From positions 124,001-188,000 of the forward strand of contig NZ_PPXD01000020.1 in assembly GCF_002909375.1 (NCBI RefSeq): 64,000 nt of DNA. The letters run 5' to 3'. Positions 41,703 through 50,450 of the stretch are shown piece by piece. Positions within the stretch are counted from its first letter, which is position 1; each line of letters begins with the position of its first letter. The notes below the pieces were generated by a model, which saw only the letters and a program-made list of their open reading frames with translations, searched no databases and was not told the origin of the DNA. This stretch comes from Cryobacterium zongtaii. Lineage in GTDB: Bacteria > Actinomycetota > Actinomycetes > Actinomycetales > Microbacteriaceae. Both the position numbers and the translations under genes were made by a program.

Positions 41703-42722
41703 CTATCGCTCGATGCTTGCGGTACTCTCCCGGATGCGAAGAGTGTGCGGCGCGACGATTTGCCGCGGTCGAAGGTCCGGCGTTTCGATTCGGGCGGTTA
41801 CGCGCGCGATCGCCTGCTCGGCAATGAAGGACGTATCGAGAGAGATAGTGCTCAACGAGGGTCGAGAGAACCGGCCTTCCTCGATATTGTCGATCCCGAT
41901 GATGGCCACGTCTTGCGGCACGCTAAGGCCGGCGTCGAAGACGGCGCGCATCGCGCCCATCGCCAGGAGATCGGAAAAGCAGAATATGGCATCGGGGCGC
42001 ACATCCAGTGCGAGAAGTTCCACGGCGGCGCCGTAACCGTCAGCACGGCTGTAGTGCGCTGCGGGTCGCGCGTACCGCTGCTCGGGCTCGATCCCAACCT
42101 CGCGCAGGGCCAACTCGTACCCTACGGTGCGCTGCTGCGGGGTCGCGTACTCTTCTAGCGGCTGCGCGCCGATCGCGGCGACCCGCGTGCGGCCAGTATC
42201 AAGCAGATGGCGCACGGCATCGTAAGCGGCCCGCACGTTGTCGATCGCGACGTGGTCGTACCGGCCGTCGAACTCATGCTCGCCCAGCAATACCAGAGGC
42301 ATCTGCGTCGGTGAGTTCATCTCGAGCAATTCCGCCTTGGTCACGAGCGGGCTGAACAGGATGCCGTCGAAGAGCATCGTTCGGTCATTGCCAGTAAGCA
42401 GATCGCGCTCGTGGTCGTGGTCGTGTCCGGTCTGGTCAATCATCACCCGGTAGCCGACCTCAGCCGCAGCGTCGATAACGTCACGGGCGAGAGCGCTGAA
42501 GTATGGAACATCGATCTCAGGAACGACAAAGGCCAGCATCCCAGTACGGCCGGTGCGTAGGGTCCTCGCGACGGGATTGGGTCGGTAGCCCAGCTCGTCA
42601 ATGGCTTGGAGGACGTGTTTGCGCATCCGCTCACTTACGTGGGTGTAACCACTGACGACATTGGAAACGGTGCGCATCGACACCTGCGCATATTCGGCAA
42701 CATCACGAAGTGTCGCTGGCAT
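41703..42722 (-). CDS. LacI-family repressor of the first glycan locus
   Basis: A 339-aa LacI/GalR regulator. The headpiece reads LRDVAEYAQVSMRTVSNVVS and GYTHVSERMRKHVLQAI with the hinge helix NPVARTLRTG. The periplasmic-binding-type core has AFVVPEIDVPYFSALARDV, IFCFSDLLAMGAMRAV and IIGIDNIEEGRFSRP. It is divergent from the ABC importer operon and upstream of the secreted enzyme gene. Three similar palindromes lie in its control regions. The effector is probably an arabinose- or galactose-containing oligosaccharide, inferred from the enzymes. Confidence 0.9.
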   Translation of the reverse strand: MPATLRDVAEYAQVSMRTVSNVVSGYTHVSERMRKHVLQAIDELGYRPNPVARTLRTGRTGMLAFVVPEIDVPYFSALARDVIDAAAEVGYRVMIDQTGHDHDHERDLLTGNDRTMLFDGILFSPLVTKAELLEMNSPTQMPLVLLGEHEFDGRYDHVAIDNVRAAYDAVRHLLDTGRTRVAAIGAQPLEEYATPQQRTVGYELALREVGIEPEQRYARPAAHYSRADGYGAAVELLALDVRPDAIFCFSDLLAMGAMRAVFDAGLSVPQDVAIIGIDNIEEGRFSRPSLSTISLDTSFIAEQAIARVTARIETPDLRPRQIVAPHTLRIRESTASIER

Positions 42723-42759
42723 GTGTTTGCTCCCTCCGACGTTCGTAACGATTCTACTG

Positions 42760-42776
42760 TTTGCAACGATAGCAAA
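42760..42776. promoter_or_regulatory. LacI-type operator 1 in the lacI-ABC control region
   Basis: TTTGC-AACGATA-GCAAA is an inverted repeat with a seven-base spacer, 37 bases upstream of the lacI start. It is similar in half-sites to the stronger palindrome at 42788-42807. Confidence 0.5.
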
Positions 42777-42787
42777 GTTGCGCTACG

Positions 42788-42807
42788 GTTTGCATACGTT
42801 GGCAAAC
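42788..42807. promoter_or_regulatory. LacI-type operator 2 in the lacI-ABC control region
   Basis: GTTTGC-ATACGTTG-GCAAAC is a 20-base palindrome with perfect six-base arms and a central ACGT, close to the general LacI-family consensus TTGCAAACGTTTGCAA. It lies about 60 bases before the binding-protein start. Confidence 0.65.
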
Positions 42808-42868
42808 GCAGACGTTCCGACCGGCGAGAATGAAGCCGCCCAGGGAACCCGTCACAAAGGAGTGTCAC

Positions 42869-44242
42869 TTGCAACAGCATCAGCCCCGACGCCCAGCCCC
42901 CATCAGGCGCGTCCTTGTCCTTGGCCTCGCGGCCAGCCTCGTCCTCGGCGTCACCGCCTGCGGACCCAGCATCAACGAGCCATCCGCAGATGCGGACGGC
43001 GCCCGACTTCAAGCTCCCTCCGACAAATCCCCGTCAGGTGAGATCACGATCTGGGACCGGTCCGGCGACCTGTTTGAAGTATTCGACGCCGCGATCGCCG
43101 ATTTCAACGAGGTCTACCCCGACATCACGGTGAACCACGAAGCAGTCGACATTGACGCAAAACTTCAAAACACCCTCATCACCGGCACCGATGTGCCCGA
43201 TGGTGTCTTCCTCGACGATGCGAAGGTCGCCGGTCTCGCCGACTCGCTGTGGGATGTCAGCGACGTTCTCGCACCCTACGTCGATGACATCGCCGAGCAG
43301 AAGATCGACGTCAACTCGATCAATGGAGGTGTCTACGGCGTCCCCTACGACTCCAACCCCGGCCTGCTCTACTACAACGCCGCGGCGCTTGAAGCCGCCG
43401 GCGTCGACCCCACTCAGATCGAGACCTATGACGACCTACTCGAAGCAGCCCGCGAATACCAGGCCGCAGTGCCTGGCTCGCAGCCGATCCACCTCGAGCA
43501 GTCGGCGTACCTCGGGCAGTTGCAGCTGGAGATGTACGCCAGCCAGCTCGGAACGAGCGTCGCCGATGCCGAAGGCGAGCTTCGCCTGGACTCCCCGGAG
43601 TACGAGCAGATTTTGACATTTCTCGACACGGTCCAGAAAGACGGACTCGGGACTCGTGCGGAATACCTCAACCCCACCGACATCGCCCAGCTCGAATCCG
43701 GCAGCCAGGTGTTCTATCCTTGGGCGATTTGGTTCAGCTTCGCCACCCAGCAGCTTCTCCCCGAAACCGCGGGTGATTGGCGTGCCATGCCGTTGCCCGC
43801 TTGGGAAGATGGCGGAGCACAGAGCGGCGCCATGGGAGGATCCTCCTTCGTCCTTCCCCGTGACGGTGAGAACTCTGAACTGGCGTGGCTCTTCTACGAG
43901 TTCCTCATGTTCGATGAAGCGGGATACACCGCTGTCTGGGGGCCAAACGACGTGTACCCGGCCGGACTGAACACCTCCATTCCGAGCTACGGACCCGCCG
44001 CAGATCCGGCCGCTCCACTCTTCGGACCGGTGCCTGAGCTCGGAAACCAGGACCTCTGGGCAGTCGCCACCGCGGCCAGCTCCGAGATTCCTCCAGCCGT
44101 GCCCACGCCGTCGTGGTGGGCGGGAGCCGTCGACTATCTCGGGAACAACCTGCAGCGGATGCTCGACGGAGAAATGACACCGCAGGAGGTCCTCAAGACC
44201 TCGTCCACTGACATCACGTCAAACCTCATCGACCGGCAGTAG
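42869..44242 (+). CDS. ABC sugar-binding lipoprotein (locus 1)
   Basis: A 457-aa extracellular solute-binding protein of family 1. A lipoprotein signal LVLGLAASLVLGVTACGPS with the lipobox Cys anchors it outside the membrane. The mature part starts GEITIWDRSGDLFEVFD and contains YDSNPGLLYYNAAALEAAG, the typical ligand-binding architecture of oligosaccharide binders. The TTG at 42869 with AAAGGAG six bases upstream is the best start. It is the first gene of an operon with two permeases and a GH2 enzyme. No ATPase gene is present; such importers share the MsiK ATPase encoded elsewhere. The ligand is likely a plant-derived oligosaccharide. Confidence 0.88.
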   Translation: MQQHQPRRPAPIRRVLVLGLAASLVLGVTACGPSINEPSADADGARLQAPSDKSPSGEITIWDRSGDLFEVFDAAIADFNEVYPDITVNHEAVDIDAKLQNTLITGTDVPDGVFLDDAKVAGLADSLWDVSDVLAPYVDDIAEQKIDVNSINGGVYGVPYDSNPGLLYYNAAALEAAGVDPTQIETYDDLLEAAREYQAAVPGSQPIHLEQSAYLGQLQLEMYASQLGTSVADAEGELRLDSPEYEQILTFLDTVQKDGLGTRAEYLNPTDIAQLESGSQVFYPWAIWFSFATQQLLPETAGDWRAMPLPAWEDGGAQSGAMGGSSFVLPRDGENSELAWLFYEFLMFDEAGYTAVWGPNDVYPAGLNTSIPSYGPAADPAAPLFGPVPELGNQDLWAVATAASSEIPPAVPTPSWWAGAVDYLGNNLQRMLDGEMTPQEVLKTSSTDITSNLIDRQ

Positions 44243-44302
44243 AGACAGAGCACCCATGTTCGTCCAACCCAACCCACTCCGCAGATAGAAAGCGAGCCGA
44301 CC

Positions 44303-45181
44303 ATGACCGCACTGACCAGCGCGAGGACGAAACGCCGCATAGCGCCGTACCTCTTCGTCGCGCCGTTCGTAGCCGTGTTCCTTGCCTTCAGCATCTACCC
44401 GTTGATCTTCACCGCCCGGCTCAGCTTCACGAACTGGCGCGGCTTCGGGGCTGCGGAGTGGGTCGGGTGGGACAACTACACCTACCTCCTCGGTAACGCC
44501 GGATTCTGGAGCTCGCTCGGCAATTCCTCGGTCCTGTGGATGCTGATCATCCCGGTGCAGCTTGTCCTCGCCCTGTTGGCGGCGGTCTTGCTCAACAACT
44601 CCAAACTACGCCTCCGGGGCTTCTACCGGGTCGCTTTCATCGTTCCGTTCGTCACCCCGCTGGTCGCCATCGCCCAGATTTGGGTTGTCGTGTTCGACCA
44701 GAACTACGGCGCCGTCAATGGCCTGCTCAACATCATCGGGCTCCCCGACGTTGGCTGGCTCACGACGAGCGAATGGTCTAAGCCCACGCTGGCCCTGCTT
44801 TTCATCTGGAAAACAACCGGCTTCATCGTCCTCATCCTGCTTTCCGGACTGCAATCGATCGACGCGAGCGTGTACGAAGCGGCATCGCTCGACGGCGCGT
44901 CGCCAGCCCGGAAGCTCTGGAGCATGACCGTGCCCCTGCTACGCCGAACAATCATGTTCGCCGTGATCCTCCAAACGCTCGCCGTTTTCCAGATGTTCGC
45001 CGAGCCGTTCGTCGTCACGCAAGGTGGCCCATACGGGTCAACGACGACGGCCGGCTACTACCTCTACAACCACATCACCCGGGCAGACCTCGGCACAGGT
45101 GCCGCGAACTCGTTCCTGCTCGTGATCATCGTCATGGCGCTCTCGCTCGTGTTCGTGCGACTGCTGCGAGCGAAGGACTAG
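44303..45181 (+). CDS. ABC sugar permease, MalF type (locus 1)
   Basis: A 292-aa carbohydrate ABC permease (CUT1 family) with six hydrophobic segments. The N-terminal motif APYLFVAPFVAVFLAFSIYP is typical, and the EAA loop YEAASLDGASPARKLWSMTV contacts the ATPase. It lies 60 bases after the binding protein and four bases before the second permease. Confidence 0.92.
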   Translation: MTALTSARTKRRIAPYLFVAPFVAVFLAFSIYPLIFTARLSFTNWRGFGAAEWVGWDNYTYLLGNAGFWSSLGNSSVLWMLIIPVQLVLALLAAVLLNNSKLRLRGFYRVAFIVPFVTPLVAIAQIWVVVFDQNYGAVNGLLNIIGLPDVGWLTTSEWSKPTLALLFIWKTTGFIVLILLSGLQSIDASVYEAASLDGASPARKLWSMTVPLLRRTIMFAVILQTLAVFQMFAEPFVVTQGGPYGSTTTAGYYLYNHITRADLGTGAANSFLLVIIVMALSLVFVRLLRAKD

Positions 45182-45185
45182 ATCA

Positions 45186-46100
45186 ATGAGCACATCCACA
45201 CTCACCCAGCCCACATTTCAGAGCGTTGCGGCGACACCCACTCCCCCAACGCGATCCCGGCCTCGACCTGCGATCGCCTCCCAGCTGTTTCTGGCGCTGC
45301 TGACCATCGGGTTCCTAGCACCGGTCTTCTGGGCGCTACTGTCGGCGTTCAAGCCCGCCAACGAGATCATTCGATCGCCGCTGAGCTTCGATCCGTCGAC
45401 GTTCAACCTCGACAACTACCTCGCCATGTTCCACGATGTTCCGATCGGCTCCGGCTTTCTCAACACGGGGATCGTGCTACTGATCAAGGGGGCAATCACC
45501 CTGTTCTTCGCCCCGCTCGCCGCCTTTGCCTTCGCAAAGTATAACTTCGCCGCAAAGAACCTGATCTTTGGGACAGTGCTCATCACGCTGATGCTCCCGA
45601 CCATTGTGCTGATCATCCCGCTGCTTCTTGAGATGAAAGAGCTCGGCTGGGTGAATACTTACCAGGCGCTGATCCTCCCCGGCGCAATCGACGCATTTGC
45701 CATCTTCTGGATGCGGCAGGTCATCTCAGCGGTCCCAGACGAGCTGCTCGACGCCGCCCGTGTCGACGGGTGTGGCGAATTCGGGATCTTCTGGCGAGTA
45801 GTGCTCCCGGTTATCCGACCCGGCCTCGCGGGCCTCGCCGTGCTGACCATCATGAACATCTACAACGACTTCGTCTGGCCGGTAGTGATCGCCAGCTCCG
45901 ACCAGATGGCGACACTGCAGGTCGTTCTCTCGACCCTGGCGCAGAACATCACCGGCAACCGAATCGGCGCTGACTATGCAACCGTCACCGGCGAGCTTCT
46001 CGCCGCCAGTTCTGTCGCACTCATCCCGCTGCTCGTGCTCTTCATCGCACTGCAGCGCCATTTCATCAACGGAATCCTCGCTGGAAGCGTGAAGGGCTAA
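45186..46100 (+). CDS. ABC sugar permease, MalG type (locus 1)
   Basis: A 304-aa CUT1 permease with six hydrophobic segments. The N-terminal helix FLALLTIGFLAPVFWALLSA, the EAA loop LLDAARVDGCGEFGIFWRVV and the terminal LQRHFINGILAGSVKG are characteristic. It partners the MalF-type permease and begins four bases after it. Confidence 0.92.
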   Translation: MSTSTLTQPTFQSVAATPTPPTRSRPRPAIASQLFLALLTIGFLAPVFWALLSAFKPANEIIRSPLSFDPSTFNLDNYLAMFHDVPIGSGFLNTGIVLLIKGAITLFFAPLAAFAFAKYNFAAKNLIFGTVLITLMLPTIVLIIPLLLEMKELGWVNTYQALILPGAIDAFAIFWMRQVISAVPDELLDAARVDGCGEFGIFWRVVLPVIRPGLAGLAVLTIMNIYNDFVWPVVIASSDQMATLQVVLSTLAQNITGNRIGADYATVTGELLAASSVALIPLLVLFIALQRHFINGILAGSVKG

Positions 46101-46105
46101 CATCC

Positions 46106-48250
46106 ATGACTCTCCTGACCAACACCACCCCAGGGCACACAACAGTCCCCTCCTTCATCGACTCGGCGCGCGCCGCGGTGCCGCGGAGCGAATACCCGCG
46201 GCCCGACCTCGACCGGTCAGCCAGATGGCTCTGCCTCAACGGAGAATGGGATTTCACGAGCATCGACGGGAAAGCGACGATCACCGTGCCCTTCGCCTGG
46301 GAAACCACGGATTCCGGAATTGGGCGCACCTGGCTCGAATCGGCGACGTACCGCCGTCGCATCACCGCACCGCAGGACTGGGACGGCTCGCGCATCATCC
46401 TCTGCTTCGGTGCGGTCTGGCATCGCGCGACGATCTCCATCGATGGTGATCTGGTCGGAGAGCACGTCGGTGGCTACACTTCTTTCGAATTCGACGTTAC
46501 CGACCACCTCCACGCCGGCCGTTCGGCAGAGCTCGTGGTCGACGTCAGCGCTCCGGCGGACAAGCGTGCACTCGTGCATGGAAAGCAGCGCTCCATCCCG
46601 CGAGACGACTATGACGGCGTCTCCTTCACCCCTACATCCGGCATCTGGCAGAGTGTCTGGCTCGAAGGCCGTGGGCGCACCTATGCTCACTCGGTGCAAC
46701 TGCGGGGCGACTCGCGCACCGGCATCGACGTATCAGTTCAAGTTCTCGGCGACGTCATTGCAGGCTCTCGCATCACCGCGCGAGTGGTCGATGGCCGCCA
46801 GTATGAGGCTGTCGAGCTAACCACTGATTCTGACGGGCGAGCATCCGGGCGCATCGAGATGGCCGAACCACGCATCTGGACGCCGACAGACCCACATCTC
46901 TACCGGGTCGAGATCACGACAGCTGAAGGTCGAGAGGCAGATCTGGTAATCGCCAGCACCGGACTACGCAGCATCGAAGTCCGCGGCGAAGAGCTCTACC
47001 TCAATGACGAACGCCTCTACGTCCGCGGTGTCCTCGACCAGGGTTATTGGCCGACATCGGGGCTCACCGCACCCGACGACGAGTCCCTCCGGCATGACCT
47101 CACATTGGCCCGCGAACTCGGGTTCAACCTGGTACGCAAACACCTGAAGTTCGAGGAACCACGATGGCTTCACGCCGCCGACGAGATGGGGATGCTCGTC
47201 TGGGCGGAACCCGCCTGCCCGAGCCGGCACAGTGATGAGGCGGCCGCCGCCTTCGACGCACAGATCGGCCCGATGGTCGAACGGGACGGCAACCATCCGT
47301 CGATCGTCATTTGGGGTCTCTACAACGAAGAGTGGGGCCTGGACTGGGATATCCCCGGCAGTAGCAGTCGCGCTGCTGCGGCGGTGGCCGCCTACGACAT
47401 TCTGGCCGCGATCGATCGCACTCGCCCCATCGTCGAAAACTCGGGCTGGTCGCATGTGCGCAGCGACCTCGTCGACTGGCACTACTACGAGCCCGACCCG
47501 GAAACGTGGGCACAAAGCATCGCCGACCTCGCTTCCGGCAAACGCCACGACTTCCCGGTGAAGCTCGGCCCCGACTTCGTGGTCGACAAGAGCCTGTACG
47601 GGACCGCCGAGTTCCCCCGCACAGGCGTCCCGATCCTCAACAGCGAGTTCGGAGAAGGCTTCACTAGCCTCGAGCGCGCCTGGCATGTGCGGTGGCAGAC
47701 ACAAGAGCTGCGCCGCCACGACCGATTCGCCGGGTACGTCTACACCGAGCTCACTGACGTGGAACACGAGTGCGCCGGCCTGGTGGACGGGGACCGTCGC
47801 CAAAAAGATTGGGGCGGTCTCGACCCTGCGGACTCCAATGCCAACACCGTCCTCATCGTCGATCTCGTCCCGGAGCGGGCGGGAGCCGATATCCCCGTTC
47901 CGACCGGTGTCACCAGCATTGGCGTGCGGGTCTCGCACCACGCGGTCACCTCCGTCACAGCACAGCTTCACGCCGTATGGGTCGCTGCTGGAGTCCCGTT
48001 CCGTGCGGTCACCCGTTCGCCCGACTCGGCTCCCAGCCTGCCCGGTTCGGTTTCTTCCGCACACGTCGTCGTGAATCCGTTCGTCGTGACGGAGGCCGTA
48101 CAAATCGTTGTTGCACCACCAGAGGGTCCGGCGCGTCTCCTCCTCTGGCTCACCGACAACAGCGGACGTGTGATCGCTCGAACCTTCATTGACGCGGCCG
48201 AGATTGAGCCACCGAATCGCCGCGGAGCCCGCCCGGGTCAGGCGTCCTAA
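46106..48250 (+). CDS. Glycoside hydrolase family 2 enzyme
   Basis: A 714-aa cytoplasmic exo-glycosidase of GH2. The N-terminal jelly-roll (about 20-190) includes WLCLNGEWDF and FGAVWHRATISIDGDLVGEH, followed by an immunoglobulin-like domain (about 195-290) and a TIM barrel (about 295-600). The general acid/base is Glu408 in IVIWGLYNEEW, and the nucleophile is probably Glu514 in NSEFGEG. A beta-sandwich tail closes the protein. It is much shorter than LacZ (about 1020 aa) and closer to beta-glucuronidase-sized or arabinosidase members. There is no signal peptide, so it acts on imported oligosaccharides. It starts six bases after the permease gene. Confidence 0.88.
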   Translation: MTLLTNTTPGHTTVPSFIDSARAAVPRSEYPRPDLDRSARWLCLNGEWDFTSIDGKATITVPFAWETTDSGIGRTWLESATYRRRITAPQDWDGSRIILCFGAVWHRATISIDGDLVGEHVGGYTSFEFDVTDHLHAGRSAELVVDVSAPADKRALVHGKQRSIPRDDYDGVSFTPTSGIWQSVWLEGRGRTYAHSVQLRGDSRTGIDVSVQVLGDVIAGSRITARVVDGRQYEAVELTTDSDGRASGRIEMAEPRIWTPTDPHLYRVEITTAEGREADLVIASTGLRSIEVRGEELYLNDERLYVRGVLDQGYWPTSGLTAPDDESLRHDLTLARELGFNLVRKHLKFEEPRWLHAADEMGMLVWAEPACPSRHSDEAAAAFDAQIGPMVERDGNHPSIVIWGLYNEEWGLDWDIPGSSSRAAAAVAAYDILAAIDRTRPIVENSGWSHVRSDLVDWHYYEPDPETWAQSIADLASGKRHDFPVKLGPDFVVDKSLYGTAEFPRTGVPILNSEFGEGFTSLERAWHVRWQTQELRRHDRFAGYVYTELTDVEHECAGLVDGDRRQKDWGGLDPADSNANTVLIVDLVPERAGADIPVPTGVTSIGVRVSHHAVTSVTAQLHAVWVAAGVPFRAVTRSPDSAPSLPGSVSSAHVVVNPFVVTEAVQIVVAPPEGPARLLLWLTDNSGRVIARTFIDAAEIEPPNRRGARPGQAS

Positions 48251-48253
48251 GCC

Positions 48254-48290
48254 GTGGCGCGCGTCTCAACGCCAACGCGGCGCGCGCCAC
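48254..48290 (+). terminator. Terminator of the first glycan operon
   Basis: GTGGCGCGCG (48254-48263) and CGCGCGCCAC (48281-48290) form a perfect ten-base-pair stem four bases after the GH2 stop codon. Confidence 0.75.
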
Positions 48291-48566
48291 TTCAGCAAAG
48301 CATCCATGGATTGGAAAGAATACGTCACCACCTCCAGGGGACGCCATGCCGCAATACTCGCCGGGCAGCCATCTCACTGCTCCCGATCGCAATCGCTCTC
48401 TTCCTGATCCCGCGCTATTTTACCAAGCGTCGACCGAGCGACGACCGTGCAACAGTGAGGCACCTCTCCGGGAATTCCATCGCGCGGGTGAATGGGCATC
48501 ACGTCTCTACCTAACAAGGCCGGCACCTGCGATGACAGCACACAGTCCGTGGAGCGGTGTGAATAC
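48291..48566. other. Gap between converging operons; no convincing gene
   Basis: Nothing well supported is seen in these 276 bases. One plus-strand frame contains AISLLPIAIALFLIPRYFTK, which faintly resembles an ABC permease C terminus and might be a decayed permease end, but it has no start and is out of context. Confidence 0.4.
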
Positions 48567-50291
48567 CTACTGCGAACAGCGAAACCGGGTGCGCTCCTCG
48601 GCCTCCCGGGCGAAGGTGAGGTAGCAGCTCGCCGTCCAGGTATAGGCACGATCGCGCAAACCTTCGCCCGTCAGAGCGTCGAAATTCTCGGCGAAGCCCG
48701 AACGCTCGCACAGCCCGCGGAACCGTTCGCTTATGAGATCGGCGAGCCTGACCTGTCCAGCCTGCCGGAGACCGTCTTCGATGATTGCGGTCGAAGGGGC
48801 CCAGATGGGCCCTCGCCAGTAGCCGTCCGGCTCGTACTCCTCACTGTCGACCAGCTGCGTGGCTGGACCGAATTCCGTCACGTGCCGGGAGATCCGCCCG
48901 GAGAGTTTCTCGATGATGCTGTCGGGCAGATGCCGGGCGGCGACGATCGGCATGGTGTTCAGCAGCGAGGTCGTCTTGCTGAGGCGGCCGCTCGTCGCCG
49001 CCTTCGCGACGAAGACGTCACCGTCCCACAACTCGAGCAGGGCGCCCTGCATGACGTCCGCCTCGCGGCGCCACTCGTCCGTTTCGTCGTTTCGTCCCAG
49101 TTCCGCGGCGAGCTCGGCGAGCACGTCGAGTTGCACCAGGAGGAACGCCGCAAGGTCAGGAGCCTCTATCACGCGGTCGTGGTCGAACGTCGTCGAGTTG
49201 TCCCAGCCGCTGTCGTTGCCATGCTGGTAATGGGGTAACACATGCCCCGGAACGCGCCTGCTATCGAGCCAGAACCGTGTCCATCGTACGAGCGAGTCGT
49301 AGATGTCGTTCAGAGTCCGCTCCTCGATCGGTAGCTCGAGCGTGGCACGGAGCTTGCGGAAAGCCCATCCGTGGATCGGTGGCTTCACGAAGTTGTAGAG
49401 CACCTCCGAATGGGTGATGGAGTCGGGCAGTGCGCCGGTCGCGTCCTGGAAGTCGAAGACGACGCGGAATTGATCGATGGCCTCTTCTTGGAGTCCGGGG
49501 GCCAGTGCGAGCGCGTTGAAGCAGTGGTCCCAGCTCCAGACCTTGTCCATCCAATGCTTCGACATGAAGATCGACTCCCGGGCGAGGAACCCGCTCGGTG
49601 CAACGGTTGCTGACCAGAGCACGTAGCAGGCCGTGGAGACCCCGGGGGTGCGCTCGCTTCGCCAGGACGCGATGCTGTCGACGTAGTGGTCAAATTCCGC
49701 CGCGACGCCCACTGTGATGACCTCGAACGACTGGGCCTGCCGGTAGGGAGCCCGCGCTGCGTCGAACTCCTCAATGGCGATCTCCCACTCCGGGCCACTC
49801 GTGCACACCGCGCGTTCGCCGGCGCCCAGGGCTTCCGCTCCGGTGATCGCGAGAGAGCCGGAAACTGCCGTGACCCTGTAACGACGGCCCGTCTCATACG
49901 ACGTGAAGACAGGCGCGCCGTCGATCGGGTCGGTGTAGAGGTATGTTCCAGTGAACGGGGTCAGCTCAGGCGTCGCATCCGCGAGCCGAAGCTCGGCCGC
50001 CCGTCCACGCACCCGCAATACGCTGTCGCTCTCGAAGACCGCCTCGATCACACCGCTCGGAGTTGACCAGCGCAACGTCGTCGGCGTCGCCTCAACAATC
50101 GCCTCGACGGGCAGGCCGTGCTGCAAGGGCTCGAAGACGAAGATCGCGTGCATGCCGGTTTGATGGGAAACCAGATGCAGCTTCTCGCACACTTTGTGGA
50201 GACCCACCACCGGTGAGATATCGAGCCACGATCCACGCCGGCTGAAAGGGATGTCGCGGATGTCGAACGAAGTCGCTGAGGGCACTGTCAT
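48567..50291 (-). CDS. (alpha/alpha)6-barrel glycosidase (amylo-alpha-1,6-glucosidase/GH63-like)
   Basis: A 574-aa cytoplasmic protein. The N-terminal ~230 residues form beta-sandwich-like modules. The C-terminal (alpha/alpha)6 barrel has HWMDKVWSWDHCFNALALAP (substrate and acid region), HGNDSGWDNSTTFD, EEYEPDGYWRGPIWAPS and LRDRAYTWTASCYLTFA, matching the MGH1/GH63/GH37-like trehalase and glucosidase superfamily. The exact CAZy family is uncertain. It is the last gene of the second operon and is separated from GH127 by a hairpin. The ATG at 50291 has GGAG upstream. It probably trims side-chain sugars from imported oligosaccharides. Confidence 0.75.
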   Translation of the reverse strand: MTVPSATSFDIRDIPFSRRGSWLDISPVVGLHKVCEKLHLVSHQTGMHAIFVFEPLQHGLPVEAIVEATPTTLRWSTPSGVIEAVFESDSVLRVRGRAAELRLADATPELTPFTGTYLYTDPIDGAPVFTSYETGRRYRVTAVSGSLAITGAEALGAGERAVCTSGPEWEIAIEEFDAARAPYRQAQSFEVITVGVAAEFDHYVDSIASWRSERTPGVSTACYVLWSATVAPSGFLARESIFMSKHWMDKVWSWDHCFNALALAPGLQEEAIDQFRVVFDFQDATGALPDSITHSEVLYNFVKPPIHGWAFRKLRATLELPIEERTLNDIYDSLVRWTRFWLDSRRVPGHVLPHYQHGNDSGWDNSTTFDHDRVIEAPDLAAFLLVQLDVLAELAAELGRNDETDEWRREADVMQGALLELWDGDVFVAKAATSGRLSKTTSLLNTMPIVAARHLPDSIIEKLSGRISRHVTEFGPATQLVDSEEYEPDGYWRGPIWAPSTAIIEDGLRQAGQVRLADLISERFRGLCERSGFAENFDALTGEGLRDRAYTWTASCYLTFAREAEERTRFRCSQ

Positions 50292-50317
50292 GGGATCGGT
50301 ACTCCTAGAGGTGGATG

Positions 50318-50360
50318 CCCCGGGATGCGCTCCGCCGATAGGGCGGAACGCGACCCGGGG
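50318..50360 (-). terminator. Hairpin between GH127 and the last glycosidase gene
   Basis: CCCGGG...GCGTTCCGCC pairs with GGCGGAGCGC...CCCGGG on the minus strand around a five-base loop, with one G-U pair. Lying 27 bases before the next start, it may be a partial terminator or a processing site that lowers expression of the final gene. Confidence 0.55.
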
Positions 50361-50450
50361 CAAGTGGTCAATCAATACTGAAGGTCACAGCCGTCGTGTC
50401 TCTGGCCACGTCGTAGACCATGAGAGTGTTGGTGCCAGTGGCGGCGATCG

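Noticed and set aside
48254..48514. Short frame after the GH2 gene with a hydrophobic stretch
   Set aside because: It begins inside the terminator hairpin, has no ribosome binding site and only a faint resemblance to a permease tail.
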